Below, piece by piece: positions 32,011-40,431 of a stretch of DNA of 64,000 nt. Source of the DNA: FEN-680 sp036845225 (lineage in GTDB: Bacteria > Actinomycetota > Geothermincolia > Fen-727 > Anoxymicrobiaceae); NCBI GenBank assembly GCA_036845225.1, contig DAIUEJ010000006.1:25737-89736 (forward strand), written 5' to 3'. The notes beneath the pieces are model-generated. The model had not been told where the DNA came from. It ran no database searches and saw only the letters and a list, made by a program, of their open reading frames with translations. Within the stretch, counting starts at the first letter, position 1, and every line of letters begins with the position of its first letter. The position numbers were made by a program, and so were the translations under genes.

Positions 32011-32514
32011 ATGAAGGAAAAGGAGAAAATCCACATTCCGGGGCCGGTCAAGGCCATATACTGGGCATACCTCGCAGTGCTTGCGTTCGTGCTCTACTCG
32101 GGGTTCTACCGGTTCCACATCTTCACCTCAGGATGGAGGTACCCCTGGAGCAACGCGCTCATGATCGACATCAACTGGGTGTTCGTATGGGCGTTCGCGT
32201 TGCTGGCGGTCGTGTACATCTACTACGCGCTGCTCGGCAGGAAGAAGGGTAGCTGGACGGAGCCCCTGGGCATCTTCCGGATAATCCTCGCCCTGCTCGC
32301 CATATGGTTCTGGTTCCTCACCTTTGCGGTCAACTGGCCGTACGGTTTCCTGAGCGGGATGGTGAACATGTTCCACGGGGTCGCCGGGACCTGGAAGCTA
32401 TACGAACTGACACTGTGGTTCATATTGCTGCTCAACGTAATCTACGTGTACGCTCGCTGGGCGAAATCCGAGAGGTTTCCCAGCGTCGTGCTCAAGAAGT
32501 CAGAGTCAGAGTAG
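32011..32514 (+). CDS. Four-helix membrane protein of the hydrogenase operon
   Basis: A 167-residue protein with four predicted membrane helices: AIYWAYLAVLAFVLYSGFYRF, IDINWVFVWAFALLAVVYIY, IFRIILALLAIWFWFLTFAV and LYELTLWFILLLNVIYVYA. It occupies the place of the hydrogenase cytochrome b (HyaC/HydC), but its size and sequence do not match one. Only two or three His residues are present (YRFHIF, NMFHGVAG), and the paired His ligands of a two-heme cytochrome b are missing. It may be an anchor or adaptor between the hydrogenase and the Rnf-like subunits, or a diverged mono-heme protein. It starts 13 bp after the large subunit and ends 13 bp before rnfC. Confidence 0.7.
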   Translation: MKEKEKIHIPGPVKAIYWAYLAVLAFVLYSGFYRFHIFTSGWRYPWSNALMIDINWVFVWAFALLAVVYIYYALLGRKKGSWTEPLGIFRIILALLAIWFWFLTFAVNWPYGFLSGMVNMFHGVAGTWKLYELTLWFILLLNVIYVYARWAKSERFPSVVLKKSESE

Positions 32515-32527
32515 GAGGGTGGTCTGA

Positions 32528-33853
32528 TTGAGCAAACAACGCTTGAAGAGCTTCAAAGGAGGCATTCACCCGCCTTACAACAAGGACCTTGCCTCCGGAA
32601 AAGCAATCGCACAGGCGCCGATTCCTGCTGAGCTGACCATCCCGTTGAATCAGCATATCGGCGCGCCAAACAGCCCGCTGGTCTCAGTGGGAGACAGGGT
32701 CTCGGTAGGGCAGAAGATAGGCGAGACGGACGCTTTCATCTCCGCCCCGGTCTTTTCCTCGGTCGCGGGCGTCGTCAAGGCGATAGAGGATATCCCGAAC
32801 TTCACCGGGGCCAAGGTGAAGAGCGTGGTAATCACGGCTGATAAAGACCAGCCGGCCTGGCAGCCGAAGCCCGGCAAGCCGGTCGCCGAACTCACAGCGG
32901 ACGACATCAAGAAGATCGCGCGCGACGCGGGCCTGGTGGGAATGGGTGGAGCGGCGTTCCCTACGCACGTGAAGCTCAGCCCCCCCAAGGACAAGCCGGT
33001 CGACGTGGTCATCATAAACGCATGCGAATGCGAGCCGTTCCTGACCTGCGACCACAGGCTGATGCTGGAGAGGCCCGCAGACCTGGTCGCGGGACTCAAG
33101 CTGTTCATGAAGGCCGTCGGCGCGGAGCGCGGAGTGATCGGCATAGAGGCGAACAAGATGGACGCCGTCGAGAAGGTCAGCGCCGCCGCTTCGGCTGAGC
33201 CCAACATCGAGGTCGAGGTCCTCGAGGTCAAGTACCCGGAGGGCTCCGAGAAGCAGCTCATCAGCGCGGTCACGGGCCGCAAGGTGCCGCCGGGCAAGCT
33301 GCCCGCGGAGGTCGGCACGCTGGTGCAGAACGTCGGGACGGCCATCGCGATACACGAGGCCGCGACCACGGGCAAGCCCCTCTACGAGAGGGTGCTCACC
33401 GTGACCGGCCAGGGCATCAAGAACCCTTCGAACTTCATGGCGAAGATCGGCACGCCGATCTCGGCGCTGATCGAGGCGGCAGGCGGGTTCGCAGGCAGCC
33501 CGGGCAAGCTCATCATGGGAGGCCCGATGACGGGCTTTGCCCAGGAAGAGCCCGTTGTGAACGTGGTAAAGGGAACGTCAGGGGTGCTCGCGCTTCCGCC
33601 GGAACTGGTGGACACCCGCGAGGAGCACGGCTGCGTGCGCTGCACAAAGTGCGTGGAAGCGTGCCCTATGTACCTGATGCCCAACTACATAGTCGAAGCA
33701 GTTCAGAAGGAAGAGTGGGAGAAGGCGGAGTTGTGGGGGTCGCTCGACTGCTATGAGTGCGGTTGCTGCTCCTACACCTGCCCCGCTTACATCCCCCACG
33801 TGGATTACGTCCGAAAAGCAAAAGCCCGGATCGCGGCTCTCAAGAAGAGATAG
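32528..33853 (+). CDS. rnfC: RnfC-like electron transport subunit linked to [NiFe]-hydrogenase
   Basis: Paralogue of the RnfC at 19487, very similar along its length, 441 aa. GGIHPPYNKD opens it; the glycine-rich GLVGMGGAAFPTHVKLSPP and the NACECEPFLTCDHRLM segment follow. Two [4Fe-4S] groups are near the end: CVRCTKCVEACP and CYECGCCSYTCP. It starts at TTG 32528, with GGAGG about ten bases before, 13 bp after the 4-TM gene. It is followed six bases later by rnfD. The duplication suggests that one RnfCD ancestor was adapted to both dehydrogenases. Confidence 0.9.
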   Translation: MSKQRLKSFKGGIHPPYNKDLASGKAIAQAPIPAELTIPLNQHIGAPNSPLVSVGDRVSVGQKIGETDAFISAPVFSSVAGVVKAIEDIPNFTGAKVKSVVITADKDQPAWQPKPGKPVAELTADDIKKIARDAGLVGMGGAAFPTHVKLSPPKDKPVDVVIINACECEPFLTCDHRLMLERPADLVAGLKLFMKAVGAERGVIGIEANKMDAVEKVSAAASAEPNIEVEVLEVKYPEGSEKQLISAVTGRKVPPGKLPAEVGTLVQNVGTAIAIHEAATTGKPLYERVLTVTGQGIKNPSNFMAKIGTPISALIEAAGGFAGSPGKLIMGGPMTGFAQEEPVVNVVKGTSGVLALPPELVDTREEHGCVRCTKCVEACPMYLMPNYIVEAVQKEEWEKAELWGSLDCYECGCCSYTCPAYIPHVDYVRKAKARIAALKKR

Positions 33854-33859
33854 GGAGGG

Positions 33860-35029
33860 ATGAACGTGGCAGAGAAATTCATGTATACCGTCTCCCCCCA
33901 TCTCCACGAGAAAGGGCAGACGATAGAACGGGGCATGTCCGACGTGCTTATCGCGCTGACGCCGGCGGCGATCATGGCGATAATCATCTTCGGATTCAAT
34001 GCGTTTTACATAATGCTCGTGTCCTGCATAACGGCGGCTCTCTCAGAGCTGGTCATGCGGTGGATACTGGGCAGGAAGCAGACGCTCCGCGACATGAGCG
34101 CGATGGTGACAGGTATTCTGTTCGCCTTCCTGCTGCCGCCTACAACCCCCCTCTGGGTTGTGGCGATCGGCGCCTTCCTGGCGGTCGCGGTTGCCAAGGA
34201 GCTGTTCGGCGGGCTGGGCAAGAACATCTTCAACCCCGCGCTCTTCGGGCGCGTGGCGCTGATGGTCTCCCCGCTCGCTTTTTACACGACCAAGTTCGTG
34301 AGGCCGTTCTTCTGGAAGTCGGTGGGGTTCTTCACACCGATACAGACGGCCATCAACAACGCGGTCTCCGGCAGGGCTGTCTATAAGGGCATCACCGGGA
34401 CCGTCTACGCAAACGCCGTTTCCAGCGCGACACCGCTCTCTCTGTTGAAGAGCGGGCGTCTGCTCGCGACGACCGTGACGGGCCCGACCCCTGTCGGGGC
34501 GACCTGGATCACCTCCGCGGGAAGGCCGAGCTTCTGGTCGATGGTGCTGGGCTTCAAGGCCGGTAGCATCGGCGAGGTCTCGATCATCGCCCTGGTCATC
34601 GGCGCGACGTACCTCATCTACCGCAAGACGATCGACTGGCGGATCCCGGCGGGCATCTTCGGGGCTTTCATCCTGATAATGCTCGTCACCTGGAACCACC
34701 CCATCTACCAGATCTTCGGGGGCGGCATCTGGCTCGGAGCCTTCTTCATGGCGACCGACTGGACGACGAGCCCGATGACCAGACGCGGTAAGTGGATCTA
34801 CGGGATTGGAATCGGCGCCTTCATTGCGATGATCAGGCTCGTGAGCCCGCTGCCTGAGGGCGTGGCGATATCGATCCTGATCTGGAACGTGTGCACGCTG
34901 GTGATAGACCGCTACGTGGCCGAGCCCAAGTTCGGCGAGGTCAAGAAGCCGTGGTTCAACAGGGTGCCGGTGTTTCCCAGGCCGAAGCCGGTGATGGTCG
35001 AGCCGAAACCGGTCGAGGAGGAGGCATAG
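33860..35029 (+). CDS. rnfD: RnfD-like membrane flavoprotein linked to [NiFe]-hydrogenase
   Basis: Paralogue of the RnfD at 20819 but longer, 389 aa. Covalent FMN motif SSATPLS has T191 as the predicted acceptor. Family segments LLPPTTPLWVVAIGAF and GKNIFNPALFGRVAL are present. It has a longer periplasmic insertion before the flavin site (residues about 140-185) and a proline-rich charged tail (PRPKPVMVEPKPVEEEA). The insertion may be a docking surface for the hydrogenase; that is inference. Last gene before a strong terminator. No RnfA, B, E or G homologue is nearby. Confidence 0.9.
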   Translation: MNVAEKFMYTVSPHLHEKGQTIERGMSDVLIALTPAAIMAIIIFGFNAFYIMLVSCITAALSELVMRWILGRKQTLRDMSAMVTGILFAFLLPPTTPLWVVAIGAFLAVAVAKELFGGLGKNIFNPALFGRVALMVSPLAFYTTKFVRPFFWKSVGFFTPIQTAINNAVSGRAVYKGITGTVYANAVSSATPLSLLKSGRLLATTVTGPTPVGATWITSAGRPSFWSMVLGFKAGSIGEVSIIALVIGATYLIYRKTIDWRIPAGIFGAFILIMLVTWNHPIYQIFGGGIWLGAFFMATDWTTSPMTRRGKWIYGIGIGAFIAMIRLVSPLPEGVAISILIWNVCTLVIDRYVAEPKFGEVKKPWFNRVPVFPRPKPVMVEPKPVEEEA

Positions 35030-35040
35030 CCTTCAGCATG

Positions 35041-35110
35041 GCGCCGCGCGCGGCGCTGACATGACGTAGCAAACGGTTGCGCCTCCGGGTTTCCGGAGGC
35101 GCGACTTTTT
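35041..35110 (+). terminator. Intrinsic terminator of the hydrogenase-rnfCD operon
   Basis: GCGCCTCCGG (35079-35088), loop GTTT, CCGGAGGCGC (35093-35102), then ACTTTTT: a perfect 10-bp stem with U-tract. A separate 16-bp perfect palindrome, GCGCCGCGCGCGGCGC, lies at 35041-35056. Confidence 0.92.
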
Positions 35111-35167
35111 GTGTATCCTTGAGTGGCATGTTCCGAGAGCCATCCGCGGGAAAATCCAGGCGGTTCT

Positions 35168-35656
35168 ATGTCTGATATCGTGGTCGTTGGGATAGGAAAC
35201 CTCATAAAGACCGACGATGGAGTCGGCGTTCACGCGGTGCGGTACCTCGAGGGCAAGGTCCCCGAGGGAGTCGAGCTCGTCGAGGGCAGCATCTACTGCG
35301 CCGACCTCTTCAACATAATCGAGGGTAAACGCAAGGCCATCTTCATCGACGCCATCGACGCCGGCGAGGAGCCGGGGGCCATCTTCAGGTTCACGCCCGA
35401 CGAGGTCAAGCAGAAGACCACCAGGCCCCTGTCCATCCATGACTTCGGCCTCTACGAGCTCATACTCACCTCGAGGATGATGGGGCAGTGCCCCGAGGAG
35501 ATCACGATCTTCGCTGTGCAGGTCGAGGAGACCGGGTTCGGCGACCGGTTGACCGAGCGGGTTGCGGCGGCCCTGCCCAGGGTGTGTGAGCTGGTGCTCT
35601 CCGAGATCGCCAGGCCCGCCGTTGCGAAGCTCGGGGGGGCCGATGAGAAGCCTTAG
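35168..35656 (+). CDS. Hydrogenase maturation protease (HyaD/HycI family)
   Basis: Endopeptidase that removes the large-subunit C-terminal tail after Ni insertion, 162 aa. Motifs: VVGIGNLIKTDDGVGVHAV (nickel-sensing Asp/Glu region of the family), DAIDAGEEPGA and SIHDFGLYELI (His ligand). The start ATG 35168 gives the normal N-terminus; an upstream frame to 35123 is open but has no similarity. It is the first gene after the operon terminator and overlaps hypF by 14 bp. The hydrogenase large subunit at 30417 has the tail it would cut. Confidence 0.9.
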   Translation: MSDIVVVGIGNLIKTDDGVGVHAVRYLEGKVPEGVELVEGSIYCADLFNIIEGKRKAIFIDAIDAGEEPGAIFRFTPDEVKQKTTRPLSIHDFGLYELILTSRMMGQCPEEITIFAVQVEETGFGDRLTERVAAALPRVCELVLSEIARPAVAKLGGADEKP

Positions 35657-37913
35657 GATCGAAGTCCAGGGAGTGGTCCAGGGCGTCGGCTTCCGGCCTT
35701 TCGTCTACCGCATCGCGAACGAGTACGGAATCACGGGTACGGTTGCCAACACCGCCCGGGGCGTGGACATACGCGCGACGGGCGACGGCGACAGCGTCTT
35801 CCTCTTCCTCAAGGCCCTCAAGGACGAGGCCCCGGCCGCGGCAATAGTAGAGAAGGTCAGCGTGTTCTCGGAGGAGCAGCCTGCCGCGAGCGACTTCAGG
35901 ATACTGTCGAGCGACGGCGCTGGACCGAAGCAGGTCCTCATCTCGCCGGACCTGGCGACCTGCGACGACTGCAGGCGGGAGCTGTTCGACCCCGGTGACC
36001 GGCGCTTCCACTATCCGTTCATCAACTGCACCAACTGCGGCCCGCGCTTCACGATCATAAGCGACACCCCTTACGACAGGCCTCTCACGTCCATGAGCAA
36101 GTTCGTGATGTGCCCCTCGTGCTCGCGTGAGTACCACGACCCGGCCGACCGACGCTTCCACGCGCAGCCAAACGCCTGCCCGGCCTGCGGGCCGAGGGCG
36201 TGGCTGGTCGGCAGGGAGGGCGGGGCGCTGGCGGGCGAGGCCGCGGTCGTTGGAGCCAGGCTCTTGAAGGAAGGGAGCATCGTCGCCGTCAAGGGGCTGG
36301 GCGGTTTTCACCTTGCCTGTGACGCGACCAGCGACGAAGCGGTGGCGGCCCTTCGCTCCAGGAAGCGCCGCTACGGCAAACCGCTGGCGGTGATGGCCTC
36401 CGGCCTGGCCGAGGCGCGCGAGATCTGCTTCCTCGGCGCCGAAGAGGAGCGCCAGCTGACCTCACCCAGGCGTCCGATCGTCCTCTTGAAAGAGATCGAA
36501 GGCTCCGACCTGTCGCGCGAGGTGGCGGCCGGGCTCGACCGCCAGGGGCTCTTCCTCCCTTACACGCCGCTGCACCACCTCTTACTGGAGGAGGCGGGGC
36601 TGCCGCTCGTGATGACGTCGGGCAACGTCTCGAGCGAGCCTATCGCGATAGATAACGAGGAAGCGATGATGAGGCTCTCCGACATCGCCGACTACTTCCT
36701 GCTCCATGACCGCGACATACTGGTACGCTACGACGACTCGGTCACCCGGGTGTTCCAGGGAGCTGAGTACCCCGTACGCCGCGCCAGGGGCTATGCCCCA
36801 TACCCGATCAAGGTGGCGACCCGGGCTCAGGTGCAGGTGCTGGCGCTGGGAGCCGAGCTGAAGAACACGTTCTGCGTGCTGCGCGGCGAGGAGGCGTTCA
36901 TCAGTCAGCATATCGGGGACATGGAATCGGCCGGTGAAGTGGAGCATTTCGAGGAAGCGCTGCAGGCGGTGCTGAGGCTCTTCGCGCTGGAGCCCGAGAT
37001 CGTCGCGCACGACCTCCACCCGGATTATCTGACCACGCAGATGGCGCCCGAGTTCTCCCTGCCCACCGTCGGCATCCAGCACCATCACGCCCATGTCGTG
37101 AGCTGTATGGCCGACAACGCGGTGACCGGCGAGGTCATCGGCGTCGCCTGGGACGGGACAGGGTATGGGACAGACGGCACGGTGTGGGGAGGCGAGTTCC
37201 TGATCGCCGACGAGGGTGGATTCCGCCGAGCTGCGCACCTGCAGAAGTACCCGATGCCGGGGGCGGACGCATGCATCTTCAAGCTCTACCGGATGGTCAT
37301 GGGAGTTATGAGCGAGCTGTTCGAGGACGAGCAGGCCGCGCTCGAGAGGCTGAGGTCGCGGTTCGAGATAGAGGACGCGGAGGCGGCCTCGATGGCTTTC
37401 CAGCTCAAGGACGGTTTCAACGCCCCGATGACCTCGAGCGCAGGCAGGATGTTCGATGTCGCCGCCGCCCTGTCGGGCCTGAGGAGCGAGGCCGTCTACG
37501 ATGGCCAGGCCGCCTGCGAGCTGGAGGCGGTCGCGCGCGATACGCGGGAGTATTACAATTTCATCCTCGACAGGAGCGCGGAGCCGTGGGTCATCGATAC
37601 CCGCCCGGTGTTCCGCGAGATGATCGTGGACGTGGAGAGCGGGAAAGGCCCCGCCGAGATAGGGGGCAAGTTCCATGCGACAATGGCGCTTGCCGCCATC
37701 GAGACGTGTGAAGCCCTCGCCGACGAGACCGGCCTCGAGAGGGTCGCTCTCTCCGGGGGTGTCTTCCAGAACGAGATGCTGCTGACCTGGGTCGTCGACG
37801 GCCTCAAGGCGGCCGGGCTCTCCCCTCTGGTGCACGGACGTGTGCCGTGCAACGACGGTGGGATATCGCTCGGCCAGGCCGTGGCGGCCGCCGGAATGAA
37901 AGAGAGAAGATAA
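35643..37913 (+). CDS. hypF: Carbamoyltransferase HypF
   Basis: Makes the thiocarboxamide precursor of the CN ligands of the Ni-Fe site, 756 aa. Domains in order: acylphosphatase (QGVVQGVGFRPFVYRIA, residues about 8-24), two zinc-finger groups (CDDCRRELFDPGDRRF with CTNCGPRF; CPSCSREYHDPADRRF with CPACGPR), a YrdC-like domain (GLGGFHLACDA, KRRYGKPLAVM) and a Kae1-like carbamoyltransferase (HHHAHVVSCMADN, GVAWDGTGYGTDGTVWG). The start ATG 35643 gives the exact family N-terminus. It overlaps the protease gene by 14 bp and is followed four bases later by hypC. Confidence 0.95.
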   Translation: MRSLRIEVQGVVQGVGFRPFVYRIANEYGITGTVANTARGVDIRATGDGDSVFLFLKALKDEAPAAAIVEKVSVFSEEQPAASDFRILSSDGAGPKQVLISPDLATCDDCRRELFDPGDRRFHYPFINCTNCGPRFTIISDTPYDRPLTSMSKFVMCPSCSREYHDPADRRFHAQPNACPACGPRAWLVGREGGALAGEAAVVGARLLKEGSIVAVKGLGGFHLACDATSDEAVAALRSRKRRYGKPLAVMASGLAEAREICFLGAEEERQLTSPRRPIVLLKEIEGSDLSREVAAGLDRQGLFLPYTPLHHLLLEEAGLPLVMTSGNVSSEPIAIDNEEAMMRLSDIADYFLLHDRDILVRYDDSVTRVFQGAEYPVRRARGYAPYPIKVATRAQVQVLALGAELKNTFCVLRGEEAFISQHIGDMESAGEVEHFEEALQAVLRLFALEPEIVAHDLHPDYLTTQMAPEFSLPTVGIQHHHAHVVSCMADNAVTGEVIGVAWDGTGYGTDGTVWGGEFLIADEGGFRRAAHLQKYPMPGADACIFKLYRMVMGVMSELFEDEQAALERLRSRFEIEDAEAASMAFQLKDGFNAPMTSSAGRMFDVAAALSGLRSEAVYDGQAACELEAVARDTREYYNFILDRSAEPWVIDTRPVFREMIVDVESGKGPAEIGGKFHATMALAAIETCEALADETGLERVALSGGVFQNEMLLTWVVDGLKAAGLSPLVHGRVPCNDGGISLGQAVAAAGMKERR

Positions 37914-37917
37914 ACCG

Positions 37918-38148
37918 ATGTGCCTGGCAATTCCGGCCGAAGTGGTTGAACTGAAGGAGAACGAGCTCGCGCTGATCGACATCGGGGGCGCCCGGAAGCA
38001 GATCAGCATGATGCTGGTCGATGACGTGGGGGTCGGCGATTACGTCCTGGTCCACGCGGGCTTCGCCATTGAGAAGATCGACGAGGAGGAAGCTGCCAGG
38101 ACTATGGAGCTTCTCAGGCAGCTGGCGGGGCTCGATGAGATACCTTGA
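37918..38148 (+). CDS. hypC: Hydrogenase assembly chaperone HypC
   Basis: Small chaperone (76 aa) that carries Fe(CN)2CO with HypD and delivers it to the large subunit. The N-terminus MCLAIPAEVV holds the essential Cys2, and VGVGDYVLVHAGFAIEKID is the conserved barrel segment. It overlaps hypD by 14 bp. Confidence 0.95.
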   Translation: MCLAIPAEVVELKENELALIDIGGARKQISMMLVDDVGVGDYVLVHAGFAIEKIDEEEAARTMELLRQLAGLDEIP

Positions 38149-39238
38149 CGAGTTCAGGGTGCCCGAGGCCGCCCGGGAGCTACTTCGTGAGATAGGGGAG
38201 CAGAGAGCCGGCGGCACCTTCATGGAGGTCTGCGGCACACATACCATGGCGATCTCGAAGGCGGGACTGAGGCCGCTCCTGGCGCCGGACATCGACCTGA
38301 TATCCGGGCCGGGCTGCCCGGTGTGCGTGACGGCTGACACGGACATAGACCGCGCGATAGCCGTGGCGAAGACGCCGGGTGTTGTGCTCGCGACCTTCGG
38401 GGACATGATGAAGGTGCCTGGCAGCGACGGCTCGCTGGCCTCGGCGAGCGCTCAGGGCGCAGACGTCCGTGTTGTGTACTCGCCCCTCGACGCGCTCGAC
38501 ATGGCGCGCTCGGAGCCTGGCAAGGACGTGGTCTTCCTCGGCGTCGGGTTCGAGACCACCGCCCCGACCGTTGCCGCGACCGTGCTGCAGGCGCGTCGCG
38601 ACAGGCTGTTGAACTTCTACCTCCTTTCCTTCCACAAGGTCGTGCCGCCCGCGCTGCGTGCGCTGGTGTCGCTCGACGACTTTAATGTGGACGGGTTCAT
38701 CCTGCCGGGGCACGTGAGCGTGATCATTGGCAGCGACGCGTACGCGTTCCTCCCGGACGAGTTCGGGATGCCGTGCGTGGTGACGGGCTTCGAGGCCACC
38801 GATATCCTGCAGGCGATCCTGCGCCTGGTGAAGATGCGCGAGCAGGGGGCGGCCCTCGAGGTCGAGTACTCGCGCGCGGTGAAGCCGGAGGGCAACCCCA
38901 AGGCCCTTGCGGTGATGCACGAGGTCTTCGAGCCGTGCGACGCCGAGTGGCGAGGGCTGTTCGTCATCCCGGGCAGCGGGCTCGCGCTGCGAGAGGAGTT
39001 CCTCCAGATGGACGCCGGCCGCTGGGACCTCGAGCTTCCCGAGCCGTCGCGGGACAGCGGCTGCCGCTGTGGGGAGATCCTGTGCGGGCGCATCAAGCCA
39101 ATGGATTGCCCGTTCTTCGGGGGCAGGTGCACGCCGGACACGCCTGTCGGCCCGTGCATGGTGTCGAGCGAGGGGACCTGCGCCTCGTACTTCCTTTACA
39201 GCGAGGACGCCGATGAGCCGCGTGGCGGGGGTGAGTGA
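38135..39238 (+). CDS. hypD: Hydrogenase formation protein HypD
   Basis: Iron-sulfur scaffold for Fe(CN)2CO assembly, 367 aa. Key segments: MEVCGTHTMAI, SGPGCPVCV, GVGFETTAPTVA and the C-terminal [4Fe-4S] region DSGCRCGEILCGRIKP with CPFFGGRC. The start ATG 38135 lies within the end of hypC, which gives coupled translation; an upstream open frame has no similarity. hypE follows within three bases. Confidence 0.95.
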   Translation: MRYLDEFRVPEAARELLREIGEQRAGGTFMEVCGTHTMAISKAGLRPLLAPDIDLISGPGCPVCVTADTDIDRAIAVAKTPGVVLATFGDMMKVPGSDGSLASASAQGADVRVVYSPLDALDMARSEPGKDVVFLGVGFETTAPTVAATVLQARRDRLLNFYLLSFHKVVPPALRALVSLDDFNVDGFILPGHVSVIIGSDAYAFLPDEFGMPCVVTGFEATDILQAILRLVKMREQGAALEVEYSRAVKPEGNPKALAVMHEVFEPCDAEWRGLFVIPGSGLALREEFLQMDAGRWDLELPEPSRDSGCRCGEILCGRIKPMDCPFFGGRCTPDTPVGPCMVSSEGTCASYFLYSEDADEPRGGGE

Positions 39239-39240
39239 GA

Positions 39241-40248
39241 GTGCCCGACAGGTTTGTGACCATGGCGCATGGCGGCGGGGGCACCCGGATGCAGGAGCTC
39301 CTCAGCGAGATCGTGTTCCCGGCGCTGGGCTCGGGAGAGGTGGTGGCCGCTGAGGACGCGGCCTGCGTGGATGTTCCCGAGGGCAGGCTCGCGTTCACGA
39401 CCGACTCCTTTGTCGTGAGCCCGCTCGTGTTCTCGGGAGGAGATATCGGCAAGCTCGCCGTCTGCGGCACGGTGAACGACCTGGCGATGGTCGGCGCGGA
39501 GCCGCTCTACCTCACCCTGGGTCTCATCCTCGAAGAGGGACTCGCGTTCGATGTCCTGGAGGTGGCGCTTGCATCGGTGGCGCGTTCGGCGGCGGAGGCG
39601 GGCGTTGAGGTCGTCGCCGGCGACACCAAGGTCGTGGAGAAAGGCAAGGCGGACGGCCTCTATATAAACACCGCCGGCGTGGGGGTTGTCCCGCGCGGTG
39701 TGAAGATCAGCATCACCGGGGCGATGCCGGGCGACTCGCTCCTCATCAACGGCTTCGTCGGCGACCACGGCGTGGCGGTCCTCAAAGACAGGGGCGCCTT
39801 TGCTTTCGACGTCGCGATCGATTCGGACTGCGCTCCACTGAACGCGCTGGTCGCGGACATGGTCGGCGCGGGAAGCGTCCATGCCCTGCGCGACCCGACC
39901 AGGGGAGGCCTTGCCGCCGCCCTGAAAGAGATGTCGGTCGCATCGGGGCTGGCGTTCGAGGTGGACGAAGAGGCGATCCCGGTGCGCGAAGGCGTGCGGG
40001 CAGTGTGTGAAGTCCTGGGGCTCGACCCGCTGTACGTGGCGAACGAGGGTAAGCTCCTGGCCGCTGTGCCACCGGATGATGCCGACGGTGTCCTGGAAGC
40101 GATGCGCGCCAGCCCGTACGGGCGGGACGCCCGCCTCATCGGGCGCGCGGTCGACGGCAAGAAGGGGCGCGTCAGCCTCATCGGAGCTCTCGGGTCCAGC
40201 CGCCTGTTGCGGATGCCCTCCGGCGAACAGCTCCCCCGGATCTGCTGA
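39241..40248 (+). CDS. hypE: Carbamoyl dehydratase HypE
   Basis: Dehydrates the thiocarboxamide to thiocyanate on its C-terminal cysteine, 335 aa. The N-terminus has MAHGGGGTRMQELLSEIVFP; ATP and metal sites lie in TTDSFVVSPLVFSGGDIGKL and CGTVNDLAMVGA. It ends in LPRIC, the required C-terminal Cys. It starts at GTG 39241, or possibly at GTG 39235 overlapping the hypD stop. It is the last hyp gene; hypA and hypB are absent from the window and must be elsewhere. A palindromic element starts directly after the stop. Confidence 0.95.
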   Translation: MPDRFVTMAHGGGGTRMQELLSEIVFPALGSGEVVAAEDAACVDVPEGRLAFTTDSFVVSPLVFSGGDIGKLAVCGTVNDLAMVGAEPLYLTLGLILEEGLAFDVLEVALASVARSAAEAGVEVVAGDTKVVEKGKADGLYINTAGVGVVPRGVKISITGAMPGDSLLINGFVGDHGVAVLKDRGAFAFDVAIDSDCAPLNALVADMVGAGSVHALRDPTRGGLAAALKEMSVASGLAFEVDEEAIPVREGVRAVCEVLGLDPLYVANEGKLLAAVPPDDADGVLEAMRASPYGRDARLIGRAVDGKKGRVSLIGALGSSRLLRMPSGEQLPRIC

Positions 40249-40359
40249 ATGACGTCGTTCGTTTTACACTTTTCTTTACACTTTCGGAGGGCCGCGCCCA
40301 GGGCGCGAGTCAGCGTTATGTTAAGAGTGTAAAGAAAAGTGTAAAACGAACGACGTCAT
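40249..40359. mobile_element. MITE-like element, copy 1 (111 bp)
   Basis: Perfect 34-bp terminal inverted repeat starting ATGACGTCGTTCGTTTTACA, with a GC-rich core that differs from copy 2. It begins at the base after the hypE stop. It has no coding capacity. Its right end is followed by GGTCTGACCCCTTTTTT. Confidence 0.75.
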
Positions 40360-40431
40360 GGGTCTGACCCCTTTTTTGCGTTTTTGGTGTAGACTCTTTT
40401 CCGGCTGACATCCATCCACCCGGAGGTGCAC

